Positions 9,310 through 20,727 of a DNA stretch of 23,866 nucleotides are shown here, piece by piece (position 1 is the stretch's first letter; every line of letters begins with the position of its first letter). The notes under the pieces are model-generated. The model had not been told where the DNA came from. It worked only from the letters and a program-made list of their open reading frames with translations, and ran no database searches. The position numbers and the translations under genes were made by a program. The DNA lies in contig JAYMSP010002507.1 in NCBI GenBank assembly GCA_036897095.1, forward strand, positions 1-23,866. Direction: 5' to 3'. Origin of the DNA: Plantago elongata. Its lineage: Eukaryota; Streptophyta; Magnoliopsida; Lamiales; Plantaginaceae.

Positions 9310-12300
9310 TTACAAGTTAGCAGCAATGTATGGGGAAGGATCTTGTTTCTTCTCTTGATGTTTTATGGTGTCCGCAACATGAGCAACCACTCCTGCTCCG
9401 GCATTATGAAACATTTCATTTTTCACCTGATTTTCCAACGAGTAAATCAGATCACGTTGGCGTACAAGCAGGGGAATCATAAAAAACAGCATATGTGAGT
9501 GTATGCAATTAATCTTACATGGATATTATTATGAGCAAAGAAGGGCCACAATGAGGAGTGAAAACTGACATCTACTTTTAGCCATCCTAACCTTTGTAAC
9601 CCGAGTATCATTTCCTCTGTACAAAAAAAAAAGAAAGAAACGAACACAGTCAATTTGAATACTGCATGCAATAATCTGTATTTACAGAGTTTACAGCTCC
9701 GTACGAGAATGAACACATTTGTACCTTCCATAATCTCATGATATTCCAAGGTGTTCTTCATGTTGGGTTCCTTTTGAGCAGCCTCCTTTGCTTTGGCTGC
9801 CTTTGACGGGAAATGGGGACCCTCCGATGAAACAGGAGGACTATACACGACATCAACAACATGTTTGTATCCAACCAGTGATCTACGAGGAGGCTGCCAA
9901 TTTCAGAGAAATTAGTATGATTCAGAATTTATATATCGTGTTTCTGAAGTATATATCTAGAGTACATACAAACACACCCAAAAGTGTAAAAAAGGTGGAT
10001 AAAGCCTTTCATCAATTATTATGAAATCACTTCAGAGCCCCTCGACTTCGGCAGATGTGTACCAAAATTAATCGTCCTAACCAGCGATTTTATCAAATTT
10101 GCCAGTTTTTACTCTGGGGTTTTGAAAATATTGAGGCAAAAATTGGGAATTTTCTTCCCGTGTCAAAGCAAAACCAATCATGTGACAATGCATGTAACTG
10201 AATGTGCATCAGAAAATGAATCTTGGAGAACATATTTCAAGCCTTTCATATTGATAGTATAGAAAACCAGGAAATGATTCCAAAACAATCAGATAAACAA
10301 AAGGATATGTAATTACCTTAACAAGTTCTTTTTCCCTTCGTATGGAAGATGTGCGCCAACCAACCATATCTAAATTGTGTTAAGGATTTTAGTAAGCAAT
10401 ACACGACAATTGATCTCAAATCAATTAAAATTAGACATGTTTTGAGTGCCGAATGAACGAGAGTGAATGCAAGGATACGGTCGTAAGACACATTAGCATA
10501 AAGAACACGACATCTAAAAGCACCAAGAGCAGATCTGCAAGAAACTTCACCATATAAGCTTCAATAGATGGAGTGGGTAGCCAAGGAACAGATCAGCAAT
10601 TAAATATACTCACATGAATTTTCCAGCTTCAGAATCAGTGGTCATTTGGAGTAACAAGGGAGGTCTATTGGATTTGCCATCTGTAAGGAAAAGTTGACTG
10701 CCAGTTCGACCAGTGACAATCGGGGCTATAGGAGCAGCAAGTTTTTCCAAGAAGGGCACACCCAGAAGGAACGGAAGCTGCATCATTCAAACACAAACGA
10801 CTGTCTGGAGGTCAGATTCTGAACAACAAACAGACACGATTTTGTCGATTCTAAAGCAATGAAATCCATTACGTATAATTGTATAGACATGTGGGTCCAA
10901 GCTGAACGTTGAAAATTTTACTAAATGAGAATACACAATCATGACCAGGCTCCTGAGTCATTCCATCAATATAGTGAATTGTTTTGGTTCAAATTTATTA
11001 TTCATGAAAGGAACTTAAATAAGCAGATGAATCAGCATTATCCACTTACTGCACAGAATGCGTCCAGGCACAAAAAAGTGAGGAAGTCAATTTAATCAAA
11101 GCTGGTGCTTAAATTCTACCTCTGAAAGCAACCCATTTGGGTTTTTCTTATTTTAAAATTCTTGGGTGCAAAATGAAGCTTCAATCACTAAATTTCTCAA
11201 AACAGAATACATCGGAGTTACTGCAACCAGTAGCAAAATAAACCTGTTTATTTCCTCTTACTCCAAGGTGAGGGGTTGCCAGGGTGATAAAATTTATTGC
11301 TTCAAGCCCAGCAATCAAACTTTTACCAGCACTCTTATCTTTAGATACATACAATACAGAGACAGCATATCTTGCAAATAATCCACCAAGGGAATGTGCT
11401 AAAAAGGATATCTTCTTTAAGCTCTCTGTCTTCTTCACAATCTCCATGACCTGTCAATTGCAGAAAGCAAATTTAACACGCATAACAGACCGTTCATGTG
11501 TAAAATGCACAATTTTCATATAAAAAACTACTATAAGAAAAAGATAGAAAAATCCCCTCTTAAAAACTTACTTCATCTGCTAGTCGTTTCCCAGCACCGT
11601 CAATACCAGTGAAAGTCTTAGTGAATGTGTTACATGAACTTGCTGCACATACAATCATGTAAATTAAGAAATTTAAAACTTACTGTGTGGCTTATGTTTA
11701 TCTAAATAATATAAATATGAAGAAAAATCTGACAGTAGGCTGAGTAGTAAACAGAGAAGTAATAACCCATTCACTTAGTTTAGTGTATTATGCCGACAAC
11801 CACGTCAATCAAAAGCCTTTATTATATAAAACACAGACACCAACATTCTTTCCTATCTTTAGCAAACCACAACTGAATATCATAAGAGAAAATCCTTGAT
11901 TCTCCTTCTATGAAGCTATCTATAGTTCCTTTTTCCTCCAAAGACTTGAATAATTTCCAATTTATTCACTTACACATGTCATTGACCATGTATCTATTTG
12001 ATGATGCTACAGTGCATCAGCTGATCCTAGCTATGAAGTTCCTAAAATTCGCTTATACTACAACTGCCCAAGAGCCCAATTGTATGAAAGGAAGGTCAAG
12101 TGAAATAGTGTACGAGATATTTAGTTCACTGCACATTGTATTGTACTGAGATAAACATATTACATGTAACAGATAACATACCATATATCAAGAACTTTTT
12201 TCCAAGCCGTGTCTTCAATTCTCCTTCAAAATATATCCAATCACTGGGGCTGTAAAATGAGGTAAACTTTTGTCAAGGTAAAAATAGCACAAATTAACAC

Positions 12301-14132
12301 AATGTTAACAGTACATTGTGTAACAATGAGCTTCACTGAACTCTGTGTGATTGTGATAAGCAGTAAAATATAAGAATAGCATATACAGAGATTAATGCCT
12401 GAGGACGTATAAAGGCACTTTTATACAAAGACTTGTAATCTTTAAGAAAACGGAAAGAATCCAACAGTCTTATAGGCACTCTATATTGATGGAATGACCC
12501 AGGTAGTTGCTACTAATCAGTATCGATGGGAATAAGGTGACATAAGTCATATAAATATTGGAAAGTGAGAAGAGAAGCAGGTTCAGGGGTTGCATAAGGT
12601 GACATAAGATAATATAGGGATAAGATTTGCAGATAGTATTTAGGCTTCTTTGTGATATAACCAAACTTGATTCTCTCCATGTATCCCAAAATAAACAAGT
12701 ATTCTCTTTTTGCATATAATATTCAAAGATTTAATCGGTTGAATAAGAGAAGCTCTACAATGTGGGGTGAGGTAAGCTTCTCTAAACATCTTGTACAGCA
12801 ACATATAAATCACAGACTGGATTAAAATGGTATATTATGATGAAGATGACCAGAAAAAAAACACATAATGGAGAATATAATACTGAATTTAGAGTCTTAG
12901 ACACAATAAGCTTGTCTGCATTCCTTTAATGAACTTAATTTATAAATTTCTTCCCTCTCGATTTCATCATCATACTCCTCAATATTTTCAAAACCATACA
13001 CAATTTTCCAATACATAGGAAGTCAAACTTCTACTAATTTCCCGCATGGTTATGAAAAGGGTGAAATTCCCAATATCACAACAGCATAATTACCTTGCCA
13101 AGATGCCATGAACAAGAACAAGAAGATGTTCTGGTTCATCCTCGGAACCAAGAGAACCCCTGGCTGATACAGAATTCCCCTGAGTCGAACTCATAGCTTG
13201 AGCACTAAATCCTTGATGTGTGAAAATACTTTTAATCCCTGCATTATTCAAACAAACAATGGTATATTTCTAATTTCTCATTCTTAAAGATGATACACAA
13301 TTCTGGTATGGGTCGCTGTTGCTTACAAAACATGCATGCTTGCATTATTAGCAGTTACAAAGTTTACATATAAGCGTGATTTGGCAACCGATACCCTCCG
13401 TCAAATGATATAGAAACACGTAAAAGCAATTTAGGCAAACCTAGCACTCAAATCAACCCAACTAAATAATTTCCATTCCATTAATTATCATGATCTACCC
13501 ATATCTTGAGACTTGCAGTATTGAAACAGACAGGTTGGTACTTGGTAGTACACTAGTACTTACTAATTACTATCTATAGAAAGCTTGATGATGATGATAG
13601 TTGACTTGAAAAGGATAGGTGGCATAACAGGTGGGTTCATAAGAATGGTAGTTGGTAGATAAGGCCCAGCTACTAATTGAAAAAATCTTCTACTAGTATT
13701 TACATACTACTAACATAGAGTAATAAACAAGATTGAAATTGAATACATAATCATGCATATATTAACAAAAAGTATGAAATAATGAATTGTAAAATACCTA
13801 ACACGAAGAAATTCAAAATCAAAGAGCGCAAGTACTTGAAAAGCAGTAGAATCATATTCTTCCCCATCGAATGATTGAATAATAGAGTAAATCGAAACAA
13901 TGTGAAATAAGAAAACTTCATAAAAAGAAGGTGAGAATCGAGAAAGACAAAGAAGAGCGAGGTTACCGAAGTAGTTAATGAAATTCCGGTTGTGCCCTGG
14001 GCGAGAATAGTAGTAGGAAGAATGAGGTGAAGGAGAGCAGGAAGAAGAAGAAGGTGTGGTGGTATTGTTGGAGAAATGGGCGAGAATTGGAGGTGGAGAT
14101 GATGAATGAAACAATGAGGTAGAGCAAGCCAT
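9310..14132 (-). CDS. DUF676-type putative serine esterase / lipase-like hydrolase
   Basis: Eleven coding exons on the minus strand: 14132-13967, 13238-13094, 12249-12182, 11642-11572, 11450-11244, 10777-10614, 10534-10479, 10369-10317, 9893-9725, 9616-9519 and 9426-9310. All junctions are GT-AG and all phases agree, giving 437 codons plus stop. The fold is alpha/beta hydrolase: LVLVHGIL (about 95-102) is the oxyanion loop, and FLAHSLGG places the nucleophile at Ser170 in the serine elbow. TPHLGVRG follows, and NVSYDHMV (about 288-295) holds the likely acid/His region. Residues 1-55 are Ser-, Pro- and Asn-rich with few acids, which could be a plastid transit peptide (inference). Plant members of this family are annotated as lipases but mostly lack defined substrates. 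It converges on the HIPP gene, stop to stop 318 bp. The weakest points are the start codon and the last acceptor. Confidence 0.88.
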
Positions 14133-14154
14133 TGTTTTATACGGAAAGTGAAGC

Positions 14155-14162
14155 TATTTATA
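14155..14162 (-). promoter_or_regulatory. TATA-like element very close to the esterase ATG
   Basis: TATAAATA on the minus strand, within CTATAAATAG, ends only 22 bp before the predicted ATG at 14132. A plant start site normally falls 25-35 bp past TATA, which would be at or just after that ATG. Either the leader is extremely short, or this TATA is unused, or translation starts further in. Confidence 0.35.
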
Positions 14163-14624
14163 GTATGAGTATGAATGAAGAAGAAAGGGAAAGTGACAAG
14201 AAGAAAAGGAGTTGATGAATTTGGAGTGATGGGGTGTCGTATTATCGTCTGAGTGGTAGTACTGGTAACCCATACATGCGCCCATTCTCTGCCATTGGAG
14301 AAGTGGAGATGATGATGATTGATGAATGATGAATTGATGACAGAGCTTTCTTTCTCCTTTCGTTTTTCTTGCTCTTTTTGGTCTTTCTCCAACCTCTGAC
14401 TGATTAGTCGTGCAATCTTGGGTCAATAGAAAAGGAAGTGGACCTCCGGTATACTTCCTCCTCCGTTCTAAGTCAATTGTTCAAATTTAATTTTTTCACT
14501 GTCAATAAAATTAATTGTTAAAATATGATGTTAAAACTTTTTATTGAATTGTATGATAAAAGTTTCGGAATAAGAATAAACCTACGTAATTGTAAAATAT
14601 ACTGAAATATAATGTTTTTAAACA

Positions 14625-14800
14625 CTCTCTTCGTTTCAATTTTAACTTCCCGGTGGACCAAATACAATTTTCAAAATAAAAGTAAAGGAAGTAGGAAAGG
14701 TGGTGATAAATTATAGAGTAGAGTTAATAAATAGTGAATAATGTAGTAGTTCTATCTTCGATTTAAGTGATTGAAAGTTAAAATTGGAACGTCTTAAAAT
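14625..14800. mobile_element. Degenerate MITE-like element with 17-bp inverted ends
   Basis: The left arm CGTTTCAATTTTAACTT (14632-14648) and the right arm AAGTTAAAATTGGAACG (14775-14791) are inverted copies with one mismatch. Outside the left arm is CTCTCTTCGTTTC, close to the Stowaway terminus. The interior is AT-rich and non-coding. The outer bounds are approximate because the outermost bases and target duplication have decayed. Confidence 0.55.
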
Positions 14801-15840
14801 TGTAACTCTAATGTTTCGATCTCTTTTAGTCCTTCGGGTAAGAACGGTTCTTCACATAGACTTTTTTTTTAGAATCACATAGACATATTGGTTCATTCCA
14901 TTTTAGGGTCTGCGATACTCTACTCTCTAGATACAAACATGAGGATTCATAATAGTTGCATTGATATTCTAGTGAATGCATTTCTCTCAACCTAAGCATA
15001 TAATTCACATGCTCAGCAAGTACGTCAACTGGATTGATTTTAAGGACGTATAATTTATTTATGAGCAATTTTGAATCGGTAAAATCTAAATTTCTCTTAT
15101 TCATTTGATTATTCTTCATACATATGATATATCAAATCATTTGGATCAATTTTATAAAACCCAACATTCAACATTGGATAAGAACAATACGGGGAGGGTA
15201 TTTAAGTAACTACCAAACTCAACTAGTATAAGGCATTTTGGGTGATTTTAAAAGTGAGTTCGTACAAGCTTCTGTACAAAATGTACAATATCATACCAGT
15301 GTGGCGCATGTGGCTCAAGTCACGTGTAATTGATCTAGATCAATCATATTAGCCACGATCAAATCAAATAACGTTCGGGTATTATATCATGAACATTATA
15401 TGTCCTGGTTGAATCTTGAGTTGATCAATTATATTGGATCGCAAATAGATAGCACATGCACGGTCTTATCATATGGTTGTGGGAGTTCATTCGCACTTTA
15501 CTCAACCTTTACTTTGTTCAATTTGCAAGTAACAAAGTGAAAGATCATGTAATCTCCCTCTACAAATATATATTTCGAATATTGATAAGATTAGAATCTT
15601 TATTTAATACTGAATCGTTAGAAATTACCATCAATGAGATTAATTCATATTAGCCTGTCTAAATTTCCACAATCTCCCTTATTAATGGTTAGAGAATCGC
15701 CATTTAGCTAGGTACAGACATAATCCTTTTTTATTACTTTAAATTATAAATCTAGTCAAAAATTATTTTCCAATACTCTTAAAGAAACAAAATCTTTTTG
15801 GAGAAAAAAAAAGATAAGAAACGTTAAAATAATCATATTA

Positions 15841-15997
15841 CATGGAAAAAAACACTCGCAAGAGTATATGTGCTGACGTGTAAAAGGTAAAACATCTGCC
15901 AACGTGGAGAAACATGGCATGTCATTTCATATCACACGGAAAAAATCAATCGCAAGGGTAAAGAATGACGTAAAAAGTCGAGCCATTGGCGACGTGG
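15841..15997 (+). repeat. Imperfect direct repeat of an ACGT-element module
   Basis: Copy A (15841-15907) and copy B (15935-15997) share the order CA-GGAAAAAA, TCGCAAG-GTA, TGACGT, then a CGTGG-ending site, at similar spacing. I read this as a diverged duplication of a promoter module, about 430-570 bp upstream of the 14-3-3 ATG. Confidence 0.55.
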
Positions 15998-16006
15998 TAA
16001 CACGTG
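15874..16006 (+). promoter_or_regulatory. Cluster of five ACGT (ABRE/G-box-like) elements
   Basis: ACGT cores occur in TGACGTGT (15874-15881), CCAACGTGG (15899-15907), TGACGTAA (15966-15973), GACGTGG (15991-15997) and CACGTG followed by GG (16001-16008). Five in about 135 bp is dense for AT-rich plant DNA. These are bZIP-type sites, and the last is a G-box/ABRE match. ABA or stress control of the downstream 14-3-3 gene is inferred, not shown. Confidence 0.5.
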
Positions 16007-16277
16007 GGCAAAGCGTTACGAAAAAAGAAGACGAGAAGAAGAGAAACAAGGTAGAGTTGCTAGCCATGAAAAACGCTTTGAGTAATAAAACCGTAAAGTA
16101 CGGAACAAAAAAAGACAGGCCACCTAACAATTCTGCAGGCCCAGAAACACATCAGCATCAAACGAATAATATCGCCAGCTCAGACACATGTCAATTGTAT
16201 TGTAGTACAACCTCTCTATCATATGGTACAACCATCAAAGCCTAACACACAACACACCAAATTTCTTCTGGTTTGAA

Positions 16278-16283
16278 TATAAA
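16278..16283 (+). promoter_or_regulatory. TATA box of the 14-3-3 gene
   Basis: TATAAA in the context TTGAATATAAACACTC, 133 bp before the ATG at 16411. This implies a leader of about 100 nt ending in CTAAACCCTAGC-containing sequence, a telo-box-like string (AAACCCTA) common in plant housekeeping promoters. Confidence 0.5.
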
Positions 16284-16410
16284 CACTCAAACTTGTCATT
16301 TTTACCTCACCTCATGATTATGCTTTGTTGATTGAAGAAACCAGTAAAACTTTAACAATCTCTAAACCCTAGCTTTTCTACTCGAGATCACAACTGTAAC
16401 CAGTTCTTCA

Positions 16411-19078
16411 ATGGCTGACCGTGAAAGCTTCGTTTACATCGCCAAGCTTGCTGAGCAAGCCGAGCGTTATGACGGTACTTTTCATTTTTTTCATCCTTTT
16501 CCTGTCTTCTTTTGCTCTTCGATTCATCGTAGATCTATTAGATTGAGCTTCTTTCTGTTTGAACTAGTTTGGAAATTTTGCTTGCTTTACTCTTTTTGTT
16601 GATGATTTGTTGGAGATTATTTATTTTGTTTAGTGACCGGTTTTTTAGCTTGTAGATGGTGACAGTTAGTACATGAGATTTGCTTGTTTATCGATCGTTC
16701 GGAACTGCGCTTATCTATGTGTGTTTGTCATTAGAAATGGTGGATATGATCTTGTTTATCAGTTAATGCGTGTTTAGTGTTTAAGAACGGCTTGTTATGT
16801 ATTGTTTGTGTTTAGAAATGGTGGATGCAATGAGGAGTGTGGCGAAGCTTGATGTGGAATTGACAGTTGAAGAGAGGAATCTGTTATCGATTGGTTATAA
16901 GAATATTGTTGGAGCGAGGAGAGCTTCGTGGAGGATTTTGTCATCGATTGAGCAGAAGGAAGAGGCGAGAGGCAATGAGATGCATGTTAAGAAAATCAAG
17001 GAGTATAGGCAAAAGGTTGAGACAGAATTGACCACTATCTGTACAGATATCATGTCTGTCATTGATGAGCATTTGATCCCTTCATCATCTGCTTGTGAAT
17101 CAGCTGTGTTTTTCTACAAAATGTGAGTGCAGCCAATGTCATTTATTTCTTCTGTTCATACCTTTTGAATGTTGGAGGCTCTTGGGTGTCTATTTTTTGT
17201 TGATCTTTTGATTTGTATTACAGGAAAGGAGACTATTATCGCTATATGGCAGAGTTTTTGACTGGAAATGAGAGGAAGGAAGCAGCTGACGAATCTCTAA
17301 GGGCATATGAGGTATTATTTGATACAATTTAATTCTAAATTGTCGAGTGAGGTTCATTTGTTCTTCTGTAGTCTCTTGTTACGTGAATGTGTCATATTCC
17401 AATTGAAAACTGAGGTAATATTTACTATGTTATGTGAACTAATGGTTGTAGTTTGTCAAGTTTGGCATCTGTAGAAGTGTACAGATCATGTCTTTGTAGG
17501 CTGAGTAGCATTGTGGTTTAGGTTATTGACCAACTCATTCTGTTAGCTTTATACCGGACTCTTTTAGAGTCTAAAATTTGATGTAAATGGTTGCTAGTAT
17601 TAGCAGCAAAACATTGGTTTAGTATATCCAGGAATAATATTTTAATCTGCGAACAGCTTATTAGAAGTATCTCAAAGATGTTGTATTTAGGTATTAGAAT
17701 GTAGCAGTTATACTTCTATTTCTATGTGTCTAGACTGATAAATTAGTTTTATGCTGAGGAACTGCTTGTGTCATGTGCAAAATTATTTTATTTGCAGGCA
17801 GCAACTACTTCAGCTGAATCTGAGCTGTCACCTACACACCCTATTCGTTTGGGTTTGGCTTTGAACTTTTCTGTCTTTTACTATGAAATCCACAACTCCC
17901 CTGAAAGGTATTTGTATTTGCCCATATTAAACTTAAAAGTTTTCGCATGAATGAAGATTTTATGCTGAGTAATTTGACATGTTTCTTGAATTCCAGGGCC
18001 TGTCACCTTGCTAAGCAGGCATTTGATGAAGCTATCTCGGAGTTGGATTCATTGAGTGAGGAGTCGTACAAAGATAGCACACTGATAATGCAGCTTCTGA
18101 GGGATAATTTAACTTTGTGGACTTCTGACATTCCTGATGATGCAGGTAACTAATGCAGTTCTTTTTGCCTTGTGACATATTGTTCTGTTGTGTTATAATT
18201 TTGTACATCACATTGCATGATTTATAGATCACATATTCATCTTTGATACAATTGTCAGTCCTTTGTTAACAATAGTAGTTGTGAAGCAATAATTGATGTA
18301 TCATTTTCATTTGCGTGGATAAGTATGTATAGATTACATGGAAGATCAAAATGTTTGGGTTTGATAAGGCTTTAGAGTATCAGATCAAATTGCTAGCTGT
18401 TTAGGGTTCAAAATAAGGATGATTCCTTTGACTTTATGGGAAAGAAGGAATGTATTAGTCAGTATATCATACGATTGGGTGCAAATTGCTTCCTGCGAAA
18501 AAAGTTGTTTGGTTGCAATGCTGCCAGTTGTGAATTCCATCTAACCATCACTAAGTTGGAATTGTTTCCTATTTGTCCCATGCATACTTTATATCTGAAT
18601 TGTGCATGTTCATTTTGAAATTTTCTCAGTCGAGAAATGTCAGCTGATGTGGTGAAAAAGTCTTGTTGGTTTCTGATTGATTAATTACATTGAAACTAGT
18701 TAATTGTCTAAAAGTCGGTGCTCTTAGATTTACCAGCTTAGAAGAATGGTCCTTAAATTTACTGGCACATACTGGCAAACACTCACCATGGATTGAACCA
18801 GATCACTTCTGAGGGTCACTTTCATTTCTTTATTTGGGTCTATGGTAAATTGGTACTCTTGTATTGGCGTACTAATCTGCTTTACATCATCAGATGAAGG
18901 CCATAAAGCAGATGGGCACACAAAAGCTTCTGGTGATGATGCAGAGGTTAGTTTTCTAGTTCCATATTCGATAAATGACAACTAATTACTTTTGACATCT
19001 ATCTTGTTTTCACGTTCTCGTGCTATATTTTTTGGATGTGGAAGAGTATTTAACTGCATGACTTGTTCTTTGCAGTAA
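16411..19078 (+). CDS. 14-3-3 protein, epsilon class (iota-like)
   Basis: Exons 16411-16474, 16816-17122, 17224-17311, 17798-17907, 17997-18145, 18894-18946 and 19076-19078 (stop only, then 3' UTR). All introns are GT-AG and in phase, giving 257 aa. It begins [20 protein letters not shown] and contains both family signatures, [10 protein letters not shown] (42-51) and [18 protein letters not shown]. The phosphopeptide-binding groove residues are present: Lys50, Arg57, Arg130, Tyr131. The helical core runs to about residue 237, followed by a short acidic tail. 14-3-3 dimers bind phosphorylated client proteins, including kinases, the plasma-membrane H+-ATPase and bZIP factors. The epsilon-class assignment rests on the many-intron structure and the N-terminal [12 protein letters not shown]. 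If intron 6 is retained, the tail instead reads on 12 codons from GTT to a TAA at 18983. Confidence 0.95.
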
Positions 19079-19928
19079 TTGAACATATTCACAATTTGCT
19101 GTGGTGCTACTTTATTGAACTGTCTGAAGCAGGGGAAACTCTCAACAAGTTTGATGCATGGACTGGAGTTGTAGGTCTTCATTGTTCTGAATTTGATTCT
19201 TTGTTCGGAGTATTTGGATGTTATCTCTCTTGTCCAATCCTGGGAATTACTTCTTTACTTTCATATGTCCAAATCAAGGATTTGTCAAAGTTTAATTGGA
19301 AGTGTTACATTTCTTCAATGCAATTGTGCATTTGCCTCATTTCTATACTCAAGTACAGTTTATTCCGTGATGAAATGATTGCATATTTTTAGCCTGTTGA
19401 AGTCTTTATCGTTCTTCTCATTCTGTGTGCTGAATGTTTACCTCTTCTGTGCAAAAATCGCATTTGGAAGAGCTAAAATGTTCTGCAAAGTGTTCTCATA
19501 TTTCCTTGTTCGGGGCTACTACTGTTTTCGTTTTGTAGCATAGTCTTCAATGGTTTATGCTCCAAACCTATTGCTGGTGTGGTAGCAGCAGGTCTTCAAA
19601 TATTTGCATTGCTCTACCTAAATTTGCTTCACTCACATTTGTTTTAGTATAAAGTGGAAAGTGGCATTTGCAAATGCTATTAACTTGCTAGTCTGAGTTT
19701 GTGGATGGACGTGGACAATACGTGAATACTGGAGGTAACTTTTTCCACGGTGTTGCTTGAAAACAGGAATTAAACAAATCCTCAGCTAAAAATAGACCAA
19801 ACTATATGAAAATGCAACCTCACACAAATAACCAACCAACAACATAAACACCCCCATATACAACATATCTCAGAATTGTAATTTACCTCACAGTGAAAGA
19901 AAGCCAAGAAAAGAAAAAAACTAACAAG
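19079..19928 (+). other. 3' UTR of 14-3-3 gene and promoter of Ole e 1 gene
   Basis: The left part should be the 3' UTR in the last 14-3-3 exon. From about 19800 the sequence is CA-rich (ACAAATAACCAACC), which fits a promoter or leader region. No clear consensus TATA was found; TATATGAAAA at 19804-19813 is the best candidate. No other gene seen. Confidence 0.45.
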
Positions 19929-20727
19929 ATGGCAAGGCTCATGCAAGTTGCAATCCTCTTTGCCTCCCTGAGTTTGATGTCCCTCCTGGGCATCATCGCT
20001 GACCCTGCAACAGCTAAATTCTCGGTTCAAGGAGAAGTCTATTGTGATGTTTGCCGTGTTGATTTCGTTAATAAGTTCAGTGAGCGTATGGCAGGTAACA
20101 TCTTTCTCCGTCCTTCCCACTTAATCTAATTGTACGTTTGCAAATGCTTGATAGTGCTTCAAAGAAAATGATTTATGAGGATCACATCTGTAGGTGATTC
20201 TCTAGAACAATTTCTTTTAAGTTGAGTTAGAACCGGAAACAGTTTTCAGCATTCAGTCATTTTATGACTCTGCAACGAAAAAGTAGTAAGCCATTAAGAA
20301 AAAGAGCAATTGCAATGAATCACTAAATTGAGGTGGAGAAAGAATGTAAACTATGGCTTCTTCTGAACGGCAATTGTTTTGTATTTCAGGGGCAACGGTG
20401 CGGTTGGAATGCAAAGACGAGGCAGCCGGGACAGTGAAATACTCTGTAGAGGGCATAACAGACGAGAAGGGAGCCTACACGTTGCCTGTCCAAGGAGATC
20501 ATGAGTTAGATGTGTGCGACGTTGTACTAGTGAAGAGCAGCAGGCCCGACTGTAATGAACTCCCGAAAGAGGGATGGGCAAGGCAGCCATCCTCAAGAGT
20601 CGACCTCGCGTCAAACACTGGCATCCCTGACAAAACGCGCCATGCCAACCCTCTCAGTTTCTTCAAGAAGACGGCTGAGCCCAAGTGCGCTGAGGTGCAA
20701 AAAGAACTCCAAGTTGATCTGGACTAG
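19929..20727 (+). CDS. Ole e 1-like (pollen allergen/extensin-type) secreted protein
   Basis: Two exons, 19929-20094 and 20390-20727, with a 295-bp GT-AG intron; 167 aa. Residues 1 to about 29 form a signal peptide ending near ADPATA. The mature protein has the family signature GEVYCDVCRVDF and six cysteines (39, 42, 63, 98, 110, 155) in the spacing of the Ole e 1/LAT52 group, which form three disulfides in characterised members. GATVRLEC and a DEKGAYTLPV beta segment also match. Members are secreted; some are pollen-specific (LAT52 acts in pollen hydration and tube growth), others are expressed in vegetative tissue, so pollen expression is not proven. The ATG at 19929 is preferred because it opens the signal peptide; the frame upstream has no other ATG. 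Confidence 0.92.

Larger units (their letters stand above)
14163..16277. other. Divergent spacer between esterase and 14-3-3 genes
   Basis: About 2.1 kb containing the upstream region of both genes. The left part (14163-14400) is purine-rich on the + strand. A Stowaway-type end motif (CTCCTCCGTTCTAAG) lies near 14457, a MITE-like element at 14625-14800 and the ACGT cluster at 15841-16006. No convincing gene was found. Confidence 0.5.

Noticed and set aside
11910..12149. 79-codon + strand frame inside an esterase intron
   Set aside because: Intronic, no recognisable domain, no supporting signals.
13751..14392. 213-codon minus-strand open frame overlapping esterase exon 1
   Set aside because: A different frame from the esterase, running through its exon 1, intron 1 and promoter. 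The translation is hydrophobic and Phe/Ile/Leu-rich, as expected for AT-rich non-coding DNA.
14826..15119. 97-codon minus-strand open frame
   Set aside because: No family recognised, no promoter seen, and its AT-rich surroundings contain MITE remnants. A chance frame or an old repeat fragment is more likely.
15904..16245. 113-codon + strand open frame upstream of the 14-3-3 gene
   Set aside because: Low-complexity Lys- and Thr-rich translation with no recognisable domain, lying over the duplicated ACGT promoter module. It is better explained as regulatory DNA.
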